A stretch of DNA of 46,972 nucleotides from Borborobacter arsenicus (GTDB taxonomy: Bacteria > Pseudomonadota > Alphaproteobacteria > Rhizobiales > Rhizobiaceae): NCBI RefSeq assembly GCF_003934165.1, contig NZ_RKST01000031.1:1-46972 (forward strand), in the 5' to 3' direction. Within the stretch, counting starts at the first letter, position 1. Each line of letters starts with the position of its first letter. The notes under the pieces are model-generated. The model ran no database searches. It was not told the origin of the DNA and saw only the letters and a list, made by a program, of their open reading frames with translations. The position numbers and the translations under genes were made by a program. Positions 16,203 to 23,825 of the stretch are shown here, piece after piece.

Positions 16203-18347
16203 ATGAGATACACCACCCCAGCCCATTTAGTTCATGTGCTGCTTTTGGCGTCTGTCATGGTGGCAACAATGTCTGCAGCCTCGATGGCGCAGACCTCGCA
16301 ACCCGCAACTGTGCCGGTGGTAGACGAGAAATTCCAGACATTCATCAAGATGCTCGACGATCCCGATATCCGCGCAAAGCTGGAAGCCATGGCAGTGCCC
16401 CCGGCCAACAAGCCGGATGCGCCGGCCGCTTCCCCGATTGCCACATGGGAGGGCACGATCCGCAACCATCTGGCGGCAATGCGCGATGCGTTTCCGCGCA
16501 TCCCGGGCGAGGCCGCAAACGCGGCCAGGACCGTGAAATCAGAAATCAACAATCGCGGCTTTGCCACGATAGTTGGTCTCTTCGCGGCCTTGCTCGCCCT
16601 TGGCTTCGCGGCCGAATGGCTGTTCAAGCGGGCGATAGAGCGGGTGAGACCCACCACCGGCCAGGCAGCCGAAACCGAAAGCAAAGATGGCCGTGCCGTC
16701 CGGCTGCTTGCGGAGTTGGTGCCGCTCGCCGTCTTTTCGCTGGTCAGCGCCGGGGTCTTCCTGGCGTTCCAATGGCCCGCTTTGCTGCGCCTCGTCATCC
16801 TGACATATCTGGTTGCCTTCATCGTCGTGCGGCTGGTGATGGCGTTTGGCAGGATTCTCCTCGCTCCGGTGGGCGCCCCCAGCCCGTCGGAAGAGCGAGG
16901 ACATCTCCGACTGGTTCCGGCAAGCGATGCCGAGGCCCATTTCTGGTATCGTCGGCTGACCATCTTCGCCGGTTACCTGATGGCAGGCTGGGCAACCGCC
17001 AGCCTGCTTCCGGCACTCGGCTTTTCGCCCCCCTCGACGCGCCTCATAGCCTATCTGCTGGGCATCGGCCTTCTGCTCCTCGCCATCGAGATCGTCTGGC
17101 GCCGTCCGGACCGGGCGGCTGCAACGCAGCGACTGAGCGCTAGGGACTGGCTCCTTACCATCTATCTGATCGTTCTTTGGGGGTTGTGGGTTGCGGGTCT
17201 GAGCGGCCTCCTGTGGCTCGGCATCTATGCGTTGCTGCTGCCGAAAGTCTTGATCATAGCAGGCCAGGCAGCGGAGGCTCTAACTACGCGGCAACAGGAA
17301 GCCGCGTCGGCGAATTCGATTCGGACCGTGATGATCAACCGTGGCGCTCGCGCGCTGGTGATCCTGCTTGCGGTCCTGTGGCTGGCGATGATCTGGCGCA
17401 TGAACCCAAGCGCATTGGCCGAAAGCAATACCCCGATGACGCGGATCATGCGTGGCATCCTGCAGGGTGCCGTGATCCTGCTGCTGGCCGACTTTCTCTG
17501 GCATTTGTCGAAAGCCTATATCGGCCGGAGGCTGGAACTGTCCACGGTCGATGATACGGTCAGCCCTGCCGAGGCAGCGCGCAGGGGTCGCCTGCGCACT
17601 TTGCTTCCGATCTTCCGCAACATGCTGGCCGTCCTCCTCGGCACCGTGGCGGTGCTGATGGTGCTGTCGGGGCTTGGCGTGCAGATCGGCCCACTGATCG
17701 CCGGGGCAGGCATATTCGGCGTCGCCATCGGTTTTGGCTCGCAGGCTCTGGTCAAGGACGTGATCAGCGGTGTCTTTTACATGCTGGACGATGCGTTCCG
17801 GGTTGGCGAATACATCCAGAGCGGCAGCTATATGGGCACTGTTGAATCCTTCAGCCTTCGTTCGGTGCGCTTGCGCCATCATCGTGGTCCGGTATTCACC
17901 GTTCCCTTCGGCGAACTGGGCGCGGTGCAGAATATGAGCCGCGATTGGGTGATCGACAAGTTCAGGATCCGCGTTCCGTTCGACACGGATGTCAGGGTTG
18001 TCAAGAAACTCCTCAAGGGGATCGGAGCGGAAATGCTCGCCGATCCCGAACTTGCGCCGCAGATCATCGAGACGGTGAAGATGAAAGGCGTTGAACAGTT
18101 CGGCGATTTCGGGATGGAGCTGAGCTTCTCCGTAATGACCAAACCCGGCTATCAGTCCGTTATCAGGCGTCGCGCCTACACCATGATCCAGCAGGCGTTC
18201 GCAGAAAATGGCATTCACTTTGCGCAACCCACGGTGCAAGTGGGAAGCGGCGACAAGAAGGAGGCGGCCATGGCGGCGAACACCGTGGTTTCGCTTGCCC
18301 AGCAGAAGGCCGCTCAGGCTGCGCAAGGTGAACCGACGGCCAACTAG
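16203..18347 (+). CDS. MscS-family mechanosensitive channel, large form (second of tandem pair)
   Basis: A 714-residue protein from the ATG at 16203 (MRYTTPAHLVHVL). It has the same architecture as the preceding gene: signal peptide ending near SMAQ, periplasmic motif IKMLDDPDIRAKLEAM, about ten hydrophobic segments, and a C-terminal MscS domain with LIAGAGIFGVAIGFGSQALV and FTVPFGELGAVQNMSRDW. The MscS domains of the two proteins are almost identical while the N-terminal membrane parts differ more, as expected for a tandem duplication kept under different constraint. Two copies could give heteromeric or differently gated channels. The stop codon lies inside a palindromic repeat. Confidence 0.88.
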   Translation: MRYTTPAHLVHVLLLASVMVATMSAASMAQTSQPATVPVVDEKFQTFIKMLDDPDIRAKLEAMAVPPANKPDAPAASPIATWEGTIRNHLAAMRDAFPRIPGEAANAARTVKSEINNRGFATIVGLFAALLALGFAAEWLFKRAIERVRPTTGQAAETESKDGRAVRLLAELVPLAVFSLVSAGVFLAFQWPALLRLVILTYLVAFIVVRLVMAFGRILLAPVGAPSPSEERGHLRLVPASDAEAHFWYRRLTIFAGYLMAGWATASLLPALGFSPPSTRLIAYLLGIGLLLLAIEIVWRRPDRAAATQRLSARDWLLTIYLIVLWGLWVAGLSGLLWLGIYALLLPKVLIIAGQAAEALTTRQQEAASANSIRTVMINRGARALVILLAVLWLAMIWRMNPSALAESNTPMTRIMRGILQGAVILLLADFLWHLSKAYIGRRLELSTVDDTVSPAEAARRGRLRTLLPIFRNMLAVLLGTVAVLMVLSGLGVQIGPLIAGAGIFGVAIGFGSQALVKDVISGVFYMLDDAFRVGEYIQSGSYMGTVESFSLRSVRLRHHRGPVFTVPFGELGAVQNMSRDWVIDKFRIRVPFDTDVRVVKKLLKGIGAEMLADPELAPQIIETVKMKGVEQFGDFGMELSFSVMTKPGYQSVIRRRAYTMIQQAFAENGIHFAQPTVQVGSGDKKEAAMAANTVVSLAQQKAAQAAQGEPTAN

Positions 18348-18404
18348 ACCATGATGCCGAAAAGCGGGAAGCGGTTTTCGGACGACATCATGGTCTATCT
18401 AGTT
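18342..18404. repeat. RIME-like palindromic repeat, copy 2; likely bidirectional terminator
   Basis: Arms AGACCATGATG (18346-18356) and CATCATGGTCT (18386-18396) enclose CCGAAAA (18357-18363) and TTTTCGG (18375-18381). The core matches the copy at 4412. The element overlaps the TAG stop of the second MscS gene and lies between convergent genes, so it probably ends transcription from both sides. Confidence 0.7.
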
Positions 18405-18457
18405 GATTTTACCGCATGTATGTGGCGCCAAGTGATTCCACTTGGCTGCAACATGCT

Positions 18458-19528
18458 CTATCGAGGCGGAATTTGTTGCTCGGTTCCCTCTGAAATCCAG
18501 GCGGTGAGCAGAGTGTAGGTGACGGCCAGGACCGTTGGGCCAATGAAGATGCCCAGAAAGCCAAAGGCGATCAAGCCGCCGATAACGCCAGCCAGAATGA
18601 GCAGCAGAGGCAGGTCCGCCCCTCTCTTTATGAGGATAGGACGTATGAACTGGTCGATCGTTGCGGCTACTATCGTAAATCCAAGCAGCACGGACCCCCA
18701 CGTGATGTCGTTCGTATAGTACATCCAGATCACAGCAGGAACCAGGACGAGAGCGGGGCCGAGTTGGATCAGGCACAGGACGAACATCAGCGCAGTCAGC
18801 AGGCCGGCGAAGGGCAAGCCGACAATCACCAACCCGATCCCGCCGATGACGCTCTGGGCCAATGCGGTAACGACGACACCAAGCGCCACGCTGCGGATCG
18901 CCTGTCCTGCCAGGAACACGGCTCTTTCCCCGCGATCGCCAGCGAGCCGTCGGCCAAAGCGAATGAGATAGGCCGCGGATCTTTCGCCGCCGGCATACAT
19001 GACCGCCGCTATCGCGGCGGTCAGCACAAATTGCAGCAACATGCCGCCTAAGCTTCCGACGGCCGACGCGACCCATTGCGTCAGCGTACCAGCATAGGGT
19101 GACAGCTTGGGCGCCAATTCCTGCATGCCGGTCGAGGAGAATTTTGCCCATACATTCGCAATGCTCGCGCCGACCACGGGAACACCGGCAAGCCAATCCG
19201 GCACTGGCGGCACACGCATGGAAAGGACTGTGCGCAACAAACCGCGGATGACATCGATATTCGTTACGATAGTGCTCAAGGCCAGCCAGAGCGGGACGAT
19301 CAACACCAGAAGGATGGTAAGCGTCATGACGACCACGGCAGCCCAGCGGCGGTTGCCGGCACGGCGCTGCACCCAGAGCATCAACGGCCACGTGGCGAGG
19401 ACCAAGGTCGTCGCCCACAGGATCGCCGGCAGGAAGGGCTGCATTATCCAGAAACTTGCGACGAGCAGCCCGCCGATGAACAGAACGGTGAGGGTCAATC
19501 GGCCGATATCCTGCTGGACATGCATCAT
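18458..19528 (-). CDS. AI-2E/PerM-family membrane permease
   Basis: A 356-residue protein. The ATG at 19528 is chosen because GGGAGG lies nine bases upstream; in-frame ATGs at 19555 and 19606 lack one. It has about eight transmembrane segments in the AI-2E exporter family arrangement: N-terminal pair (LTVLFIGGLLVASFWIM; ILWATTLVLATWPLMLW), a soluble central region, and a C-terminal cluster including GLLTALMFVLCLIQLGPALVLVPAVIWMY, LVFG-like glycine-rich helices and GGLIAFGFLGIFIGPTVLAVTYTLL. Family members are linked to autoinducer export, sodium or glycine export and osmotic tolerance; the substrate here is unknown. It converges with the second MscS gene. Confidence 0.82.
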   Translation of the reverse strand: MMHVQQDIGRLTLTVLFIGGLLVASFWIMQPFLPAILWATTLVLATWPLMLWVQRRAGNRRWAAVVVMTLTILLVLIVPLWLALSTIVTNIDVIRGLLRTVLSMRVPPVPDWLAGVPVVGASIANVWAKFSSTGMQELAPKLSPYAGTLTQWVASAVGSLGGMLLQFVLTAAIAAVMYAGGERSAAYLIRFGRRLAGDRGERAVFLAGQAIRSVALGVVVTALAQSVIGGIGLVIVGLPFAGLLTALMFVLCLIQLGPALVLVPAVIWMYYTNDITWGSVLLGFTIVAATIDQFIRPILIKRGADLPLLLILAGVIGGLIAFGFLGIFIGPTVLAVTYTLLTAWISEGTEQQIPPR

Positions 19529-19717
19529 ATCGAACCTCCCAGTTCCGACGAGCATCGGACCCCTCAGCCGTACCACCCGAACCTTTCGGTCATGATCCCG
19601 GCACACTGGACATCGTACTCACGGCCATCCGGCAGTTAACGCAATGGCCAAGCATCAGTGCGACGGCCTTTACATGATATCGCGCAGCAAACCGTTGCTC
19701 TCCCTGAAGCAGTGCGG

Positions 19718-20080
19718 TTACTTCGATAAATCATAGGCTTGGCCGGACGTTCTCAGGTCATCAAGCGTCTTGTTAGCACAGGTTCCTGACTGCCCGTCGC
19801 CAACTCTGCGGGCTGCGCCGTCAATTGTAATGATACCTGCCTGTCTGCCCGGCGAGAGATAGACAGCAACTCCGTTGGCGTCCAACCTGGAGAAGTAGAA
19901 GGCATGATCGACGCCCTGAACCTCGCAGTAGATCAGATATGGGAAGTCCTTGAATGACAAGTCTTCGGTGAAGACCGGCGTCGCAGACAAAACGGCAAGC
20001 GAGCAACTGGCGGCACCAATCGAGGTCAATCTCTGCCGTAGCCAGTCCAGGCCAGTTTCCGGGGAAGACAATGTGATCAT
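19718..20080 (-). CDS. small exported protein of unknown function
   Basis: A 120-residue protein with an N-terminal hydrophobic stretch (IGAASCSLAVLSATPVF) after a short basic segment, consistent with export. The mature part begins EDLSFKDFPYLIYCEVQGVDHAFYFSRLDANGVAVYLSP and contains two cysteines that may pair. I recognise this pattern only as a conserved rhizobial hypothetical family. The start is not certain because no strong ribosome-binding sequence is seen. It lies 156 bp downstream of the HlyD-type gene and may be the last gene of that unit. Confidence 0.6.
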   Translation of the reverse strand: MITLSSPETGLDWLRQRLTSIGAASCSLAVLSATPVFTEDLSFKDFPYLIYCEVQGVDHAFYFSRLDANGVAVYLSPGRQAGIITIDGAARRVGDGQSGTCANKTLDDLRTSGQAYDLSK

Positions 20081-20236
20081 TCGAGCGATCTCCGTTTGGG
20101 CATCCTGGCTGCGAATACCTGTGCAAGCGTCAAACTGACCCTGACCGCACCCTCGCCAATTGATCTCTGTGCGGCCCGCCGGGCAGCTCGTCCATTTGCC
20201 AAACCATATGCCGAGCCGCTGGCCGGAGACTCCCCG

Positions 20237-21472
20237 CTAGTGGCCTCCCGAGAAGACCAGCGTCTTCACGGGAAGAAGGATTGCCTGGATCCTGAGGACG
20301 ATGGCGTGGACGATTCCGACTGTATCGATGAGATGAAGATAGAATCGCTTCAGTGTGCTCAAGTCCTGCGTATCGAGTATGTCGTGATTGTTGGTGTAGG
20401 CGTTGGCGATGCAGCTGCTGCCGGGCGGAACGCCTTCGAAGCCGCCCTCGAACAGCGGTTCGAGATAAACGGTGATCGTCCCCGGCTGGGCCACCTGCTG
20501 GGCATCGATCAACTGATCGGACGCACGAATCTGTCCTGTCGCTATCAGTCCCTGAACGTTGGTCACGACCATCGGAATGATGGCCATAGGCTTGGAAATG
20601 CAAGTGACTTCGGCCACCATCCCGACTGACATCACCTGAGCTTCCAACTGGTTGAAGCCAGCTATCAGCCCCCACCGTCCCGCTTCCGAGGGGATCAGGA
20701 CACCCGCCGGACGCATCAGCGGGTTGACGATGTCGCCCTTTCGAAGCGTGAACTGCTCGAGCGTGCCGCTGATACCGGCGCGCACGGTCGTCTTGTCAAG
20801 CTCGACCTGAGCCTGAGCAAGCTGGGCTTCGGCACTTGCCTTCTGCGCCGGCAGAATCGAAGAGATCTGGGTCTCAATCGTCTGCTTGTTGGCAATGACT
20901 GCCGACAGGTTGGCTTGCCTTCCATTGACGACATTCTGAAGCCTTTCGATCTCGCGCCGAGCGACGGAAGGGGAATCGCGCCTCATGAGTTCGGTCTTCA
21001 TGGCGAGTTCGTCGACTGCCTGCTGGTATGAGCTCTGCGCCTCCCCTATCTGGGCGTCGGAGACCACGAGTTGCGACTTGGCAAGCACCACCGAAGCGTC
21101 GACCTCCGCAAGGCGGCGGCGCGCGGTCTCCAGAGCCGCCTCCTGTTCCGAACTGTCCAGCTTGAAAATGGGCTGGCCGGCGGTGACCTTGTCGCTGACC
21201 TTTACGAGAACCTCTTCTACACGGCCCGATCCTTCCGGAAGGATCGGCACGGTCCGATAGAACGACACGGCGTTCGACGTCGATGGGTGGAAATACAGGA
21301 TAAGCGTGAAGAGCGTGATCGTGAGGGCGAGGCACGTCGTTATCCCGTATCGCAGTTCGAACCATACCGAATACAGCGTGATCTCATGGCCTATCCTCTT
21401 TCCCTGGACGAAGCGTCGATAAAGAAAATCGGGAAGGACCGTTATTACCGAACAGAGAAGCAGCTCGATCAT
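20237..21472 (-). CDS. HlyD-type membrane-fusion protein (periplasmic adaptor)
   Basis: A 411-residue protein. An N-terminal transmembrane anchor (ITTCLALTITLFTLILYF, about residues 46-63) is followed by a lipoyl-like half-motif (GSGRVEEVLVKVSDKVTAGQPIFKLDSSEQEAAL). Next is a long alpha-helical hairpin (about residues 115-235), then the second lipoyl half (VRAGISGTLEQFTLRKGDIV) and a beta-barrel domain. These proteins link inner-membrane pumps to the outer membrane. No ABC, RND or MFS pump lies beside it; instead the gene overlaps by four bases (ATGA) with a small membrane-protein gene, as in EmrA/AaeA-like systems with a minimal partner. The transported substrate is unknown. Confidence 0.85.
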   Translation of the reverse strand: MIELLLCSVITVLPDFLYRRFVQGKRIGHEITLYSVWFELRYGITTCLALTITLFTLILYFHPSTSNAVSFYRTVPILPEGSGRVEEVLVKVSDKVTAGQPIFKLDSSEQEAALETARRRLAEVDASVVLAKSQLVVSDAQIGEAQSSYQQAVDELAMKTELMRRDSPSVARREIERLQNVVNGRQANLSAVIANKQTIETQISSILPAQKASAEAQLAQAQVELDKTTVRAGISGTLEQFTLRKGDIVNPLMRPAGVLIPSEAGRWGLIAGFNQLEAQVMSVGMVAEVTCISKPMAIIPMVVTNVQGLIATGQIRASDQLIDAQQVAQPGTITVYLEPLFEGGFEGVPPGSSCIANAYTNNHDILDTQDLSTLKRFYLHLIDTVGIVHAIVLRIQAILLPVKTLVFSGGH

Positions 21473-22032
21473 GACTCAAGTTTCTCCTTGAGCTCCGGAT
21501 GAGGCCGTTTATCGGCGGCACTCCCGCTTGGCGCCTGTTCGTTATCGCTGCCCGCTTGATAGCTTGCATCATTGTGGTGGCTGCCGCCCGTCCCGCCCGG
21601 GCCGGGCGGTAGACTACCAGCGGGCGACATACCCAACGCGATCTCCTCCCGCGCCGGGGTCGATGTTGCCTCAATTCTTGGCCGACGCCAGCCGGCCATC
21701 TTGGCCAGCGAGTCGGCCATTCCGGCCAACGGTGCATGGAGGTCGGGGATAGGAACAAGTGCGAGAAGCAGGGCCGCAACCCAGAACCAGTTGTTGTGGG
21801 TGAACAGCGCCAGTAATGCCAGCACGGCCACGACTTCGAATTGCAGCTTGTTGGCGTTGCCATGCGCAAGGTGCTCAGGCAGCGCATGCAGCCTGAAGTA
21901 CAGGCTGCCCAAGCCCACAATCGCAAGGACGAGGAAGATTGCGCAGCCGATCAAGAATACGTCTGATTCGCCCGGCGCCGTTATGAACACAGGAAGATGG
22001 TGAGGGGCTGCTGGATGTATCGCGTTCGTCAT
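21469..22032 (-). CDS. small inner-membrane protein paired with the HlyD-type adaptor
   Basis: A 187-residue protein from the ATG at 22032 (a GTG at 22035 is in frame). It has about two or three transmembrane helices (DVFLIGCAIFLVLAIVGLGSLYF; LQFEVVAVLALLALF; WFWVAALLLALVPIP) joined by the motif ALPEHLAHGNANKLQ. The C-terminal 80 residues are a polar tail rich in Gly, Pro and Ser. Its stop overlaps the start of the HlyD-type gene by four bases, which implies translational coupling and a joint complex. Small membrane partners of this kind accompany HlyD-like proteins in several proteobacteria, but their job is unknown. Confidence 0.75.
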   Translation of the reverse strand: MTNAIHPAAPHHLPVFITAPGESDVFLIGCAIFLVLAIVGLGSLYFRLHALPEHLAHGNANKLQFEVVAVLALLALFTHNNWFWVAALLLALVPIPDLHAPLAGMADSLAKMAGWRRPRIEATSTPAREEIALGMSPAGSLPPGPGGTGGSHHNDASYQAGSDNEQAPSGSAADKRPHPELKEKLES

Positions 22033-22117
22033 CACCGCTCATCTTTCGGGTTACGCCAATTACGACTGGCAGTCCCGTTTTTCGCCGCGCAAGACACCGG
22101 ACGAAATTCTACAATGA

Positions 22118-22393
22118 TCATCCGTCAGCCTCTGTGCTCTCCGCACCCAATAAATACCGAATGATCTCGTCCTCGAGTTCCGCGACAAAAGAGGTATACT
22201 CGACAATCTCGGCCGGACGTTTCGGCCTTTCTTTCTTCAACCTGGTCAGCGTTTCGCGCGCGAGGCGATAATCTTCGCACAGATCACGCAGAACGTCGTC
22301 CGTGGCCATGCGGGACTTGATGAGATCAGCAACGTCCACGAACCGAGCCAAAGCGGCTGTCAGCGGCATTGACCGGTTCTTCGGATCCGCCAT
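22118..22393 (-). CDS. small helical protein, paralogue of the gene at 12314
   Basis: A 91-residue soluble protein. The central part (VLRDLCEDYRLARETLTRLKKE, then AEIVEYTSFVAELEDEIIRYLL) aligns with the product of 12314..12586, and the predicted structure is a helical hairpin. A copy of the shared motif lies 64 bp upstream, and two small inverted repeats (GGTCCAT/ATGGACC at 22419-22438 and GACCA/TGGTC at 22410-22422) lie in the presumed leader. It is 85 bp upstream of the membrane-protein/HlyD pair and probably heads that unit. Function unknown. Confidence 0.7.
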   Translation of the reverse strand: MADPKNRSMPLTAALARFVDVADLIKSRMATDDVLRDLCEDYRLARETLTRLKKERPKRPAEIVEYTSFVAELEDEIIRYLLGAESTEADG

Positions 22394-22456
22394 GGGTCGT
22401 CAATCCATTGACCACGTTGGTCCATCCATTCATGGACCTCCCCGCTCCCGGCGCAA

Positions 22457-22471
22457 GTAAGTTACTGTAAC
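22457..22471 (-). promoter_or_regulatory. shared 15-bp motif, copy 4 (small protein/HlyD unit)
   Basis: On the minus strand it reads GTTACAGTAACTTAC, with a perfect GTTAC-A-GTAAC palindrome at 22461-22471. It lies 64 bp upstream of the start at 22393. Confidence 0.6.
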
Positions 22472-22600
22472 CGGAAGATGCCCACAAACCGTGCGGCCAG
22501 ATGACAGTGAGCCGCAAGGCAAGGGCCGTAACGCTACCCGCCAATAGGGCCTGCAATCGCTTTGTCTGCTCGGGAATATTTGGAGGTGCTGACGTCGGGA

Positions 22601-22987
22601 TCAACTCGGCTGGATGCCGGCAGAGGCTACAGCACCGTTGATCGCATCCATCAACAATTTGCCCGAAACCGGCTTCTCCAGATAGGCACTGCAGCCTGCG
22701 GCAGCGGCTGCTCCACGTGTTGGTTCGCTGTCATCCGCAGTCACCAAGACCACTGGCACCCGGATTCCGGCGCTGGACAGCCGGCATAACAACTCGATCC
22801 CTGAAATGCCTCCGAGATGAATGTCCAGGACCAGGCAATCTGCCTCCGCGGGCTCCGCATCCATCTGAAACTCTTCCGCCGACGCAAAGGTCCTGACTTC
22901 CAGGCCGTGTGCCTTTAGCAGGCGCGCGATCCCCTTCAGAAATTCGCTATCGTCATCGACTACATGGATGAGTTTGCCTTCCAACAT
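22601..22987 (-). CDS. single-domain response regulator (receiver only)
   Basis: A 128-residue protein from the ATG at 22987. It is a complete receiver domain: acidic pocket VVDDDSEF, phospho-acceptor Asp55 in CLVLDIHLGG, conserved Thr in VLVTADD and Lys in YLEKPVSG. There is no output domain, so it may work as a phosphate sink, a CheY-like effector or part of a relay with the adjacent sensor kinase. It lies 145 bp downstream of the FixJ-like gene, and a TGTCC-N4-GGACA palindrome sits in that gap. This suggests that its expression is set separately by the FixJ-like protein. Confidence 0.88.
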   Translation of the reverse strand: MLEGKLIHVVDDDSEFLKGIARLLKAHGLEVRTFASAEEFQMDAEPAEADCLVLDIHLGGISGIELLCRLSSAGIRVPVVLVTADDSEPTRGAAAAAGCSAYLEKPVSGKLLMDAINGAVASAGIQPS

Positions 22988-23081
22988 GGCGATCCGCCTG
23001 CCTCGACATATGAACGCATGACGCACCAGCAGTGCACCCTTCGCAGGGAATTAGATAAAGCTCATCTTCGTCGATGCATAT

Positions 23082-23095
23082 TGTCCTGGGGGACA
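23082..23095. promoter_or_regulatory. palindrome TGTCC-TGGG-GGACA upstream of the receiver gene
   Basis: A perfect 5-4-5 inverted repeat located 95 bp upstream of the receiver gene start. The same arms occur at 25851-25864 upstream of the sensor kinase. It is a candidate binding site for the FixJ-like regulator encoded between them. Confidence 0.5.
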
Positions 23096-23132
23096 GGCTG
23101 CTGCCACGCCTCAAGGCATGTCGGCCGATGTA

Positions 23133-23825
23133 TCAGCCTCGGTCAGGACGTCCGTGATGCGGCTTGCCTGAGGGCGAAAGCGAGCTGACAGGCGGGTTAT
23201 CTGTCGCCTGCTCGTGAAGCAAGACCCCGAGCCGCTCTGCCAAGGACACTAGCTCGGCGACTGTTCTGGCACCGAGCTTGTCAAAGATATGCTGTCGGTG
23301 GGCCTTGATCGTCCGTTCCGTTATTCCAAGCGCGTGTGCCGTCTGTTTGTTCAACTTGCCTCGAACGACATGATCGAACACCTCGCGCTCCCGCGGGGTC
23401 AGCTTATCAAACAATGACCGCGCGTCGCTGAGCCACTCCCGCTGCGTCTGGTCGGCGTAGTAGCGCTGGAACGCGCGCTCGATGCTGTCCACCAAGGCTG
23501 ACCCGGATACCGGCTTTGTCAGGAAATCGTCGGCGCCTGCCTTTATTGCCCGCACTATCGTCGGAACGTCCCCATGGCCGGTGAGGAAGACGATCGGAAG
23601 AGAAGACCCAAGTTCCGCCAGCCGCGCCTGCAGGTCAGGTCCGCTCAGACCGGGCAGGCTGACATCCAGCAATATGCAGCCGGTTCCGATGCCGGTGCGA
23701 ACCTGCTCCAGGAAACTGTCGGCAGACGGATACTCGGCAATCTCGTAGTCGCTCGCCCGCAGCAGGCGGCCGATCGCTGCACGAAATGACGGGTCATCGT
23801 CTACTATGTGGATCAATTGGCGCAT
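23133..23825 (-). CDS. FixJ/NarL-type response regulator
   Basis: A 230-residue protein. The ATG at 23825 shares one base with the TGA of the kinase gene (a GTG at 23828 is also in frame), so the two are translationally coupled. The receiver domain occupies residues 1-120: IVDDDPSF, phospho-acceptor Asp54 in CILLDVSLPG, FLTGHGD, and FLTKPVSG. A linker (WLSDARSLFDKL) leads to a LuxR-type helix-turn-helix: LTPREREVFDHVVRGKLNKQTAHALGI... with the recognition helix in ERTIKAHRQHIFDKL. It should activate transcription when phosphorylated by the sensor encoded just upstream. The target genes are not known; its likely site is discussed under the TGTCC-N4-GGACA palindromes. Confidence 0.9.
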   Translation of the reverse strand: MRQLIHIVDDDPSFRAAIGRLLRASDYEIAEYPSADSFLEQVRTGIGTGCILLDVSLPGLSGPDLQARLAELGSSLPIVFLTGHGDVPTIVRAIKAGADDFLTKPVSGSALVDSIERAFQRYYADQTQREWLSDARSLFDKLTPREREVFDHVVRGKLNKQTAHALGITERTIKAHRQHIFDKLGARTVAELVSLAERLGVLLHEQATDNPPVSSLSPSGKPHHGRPDRG

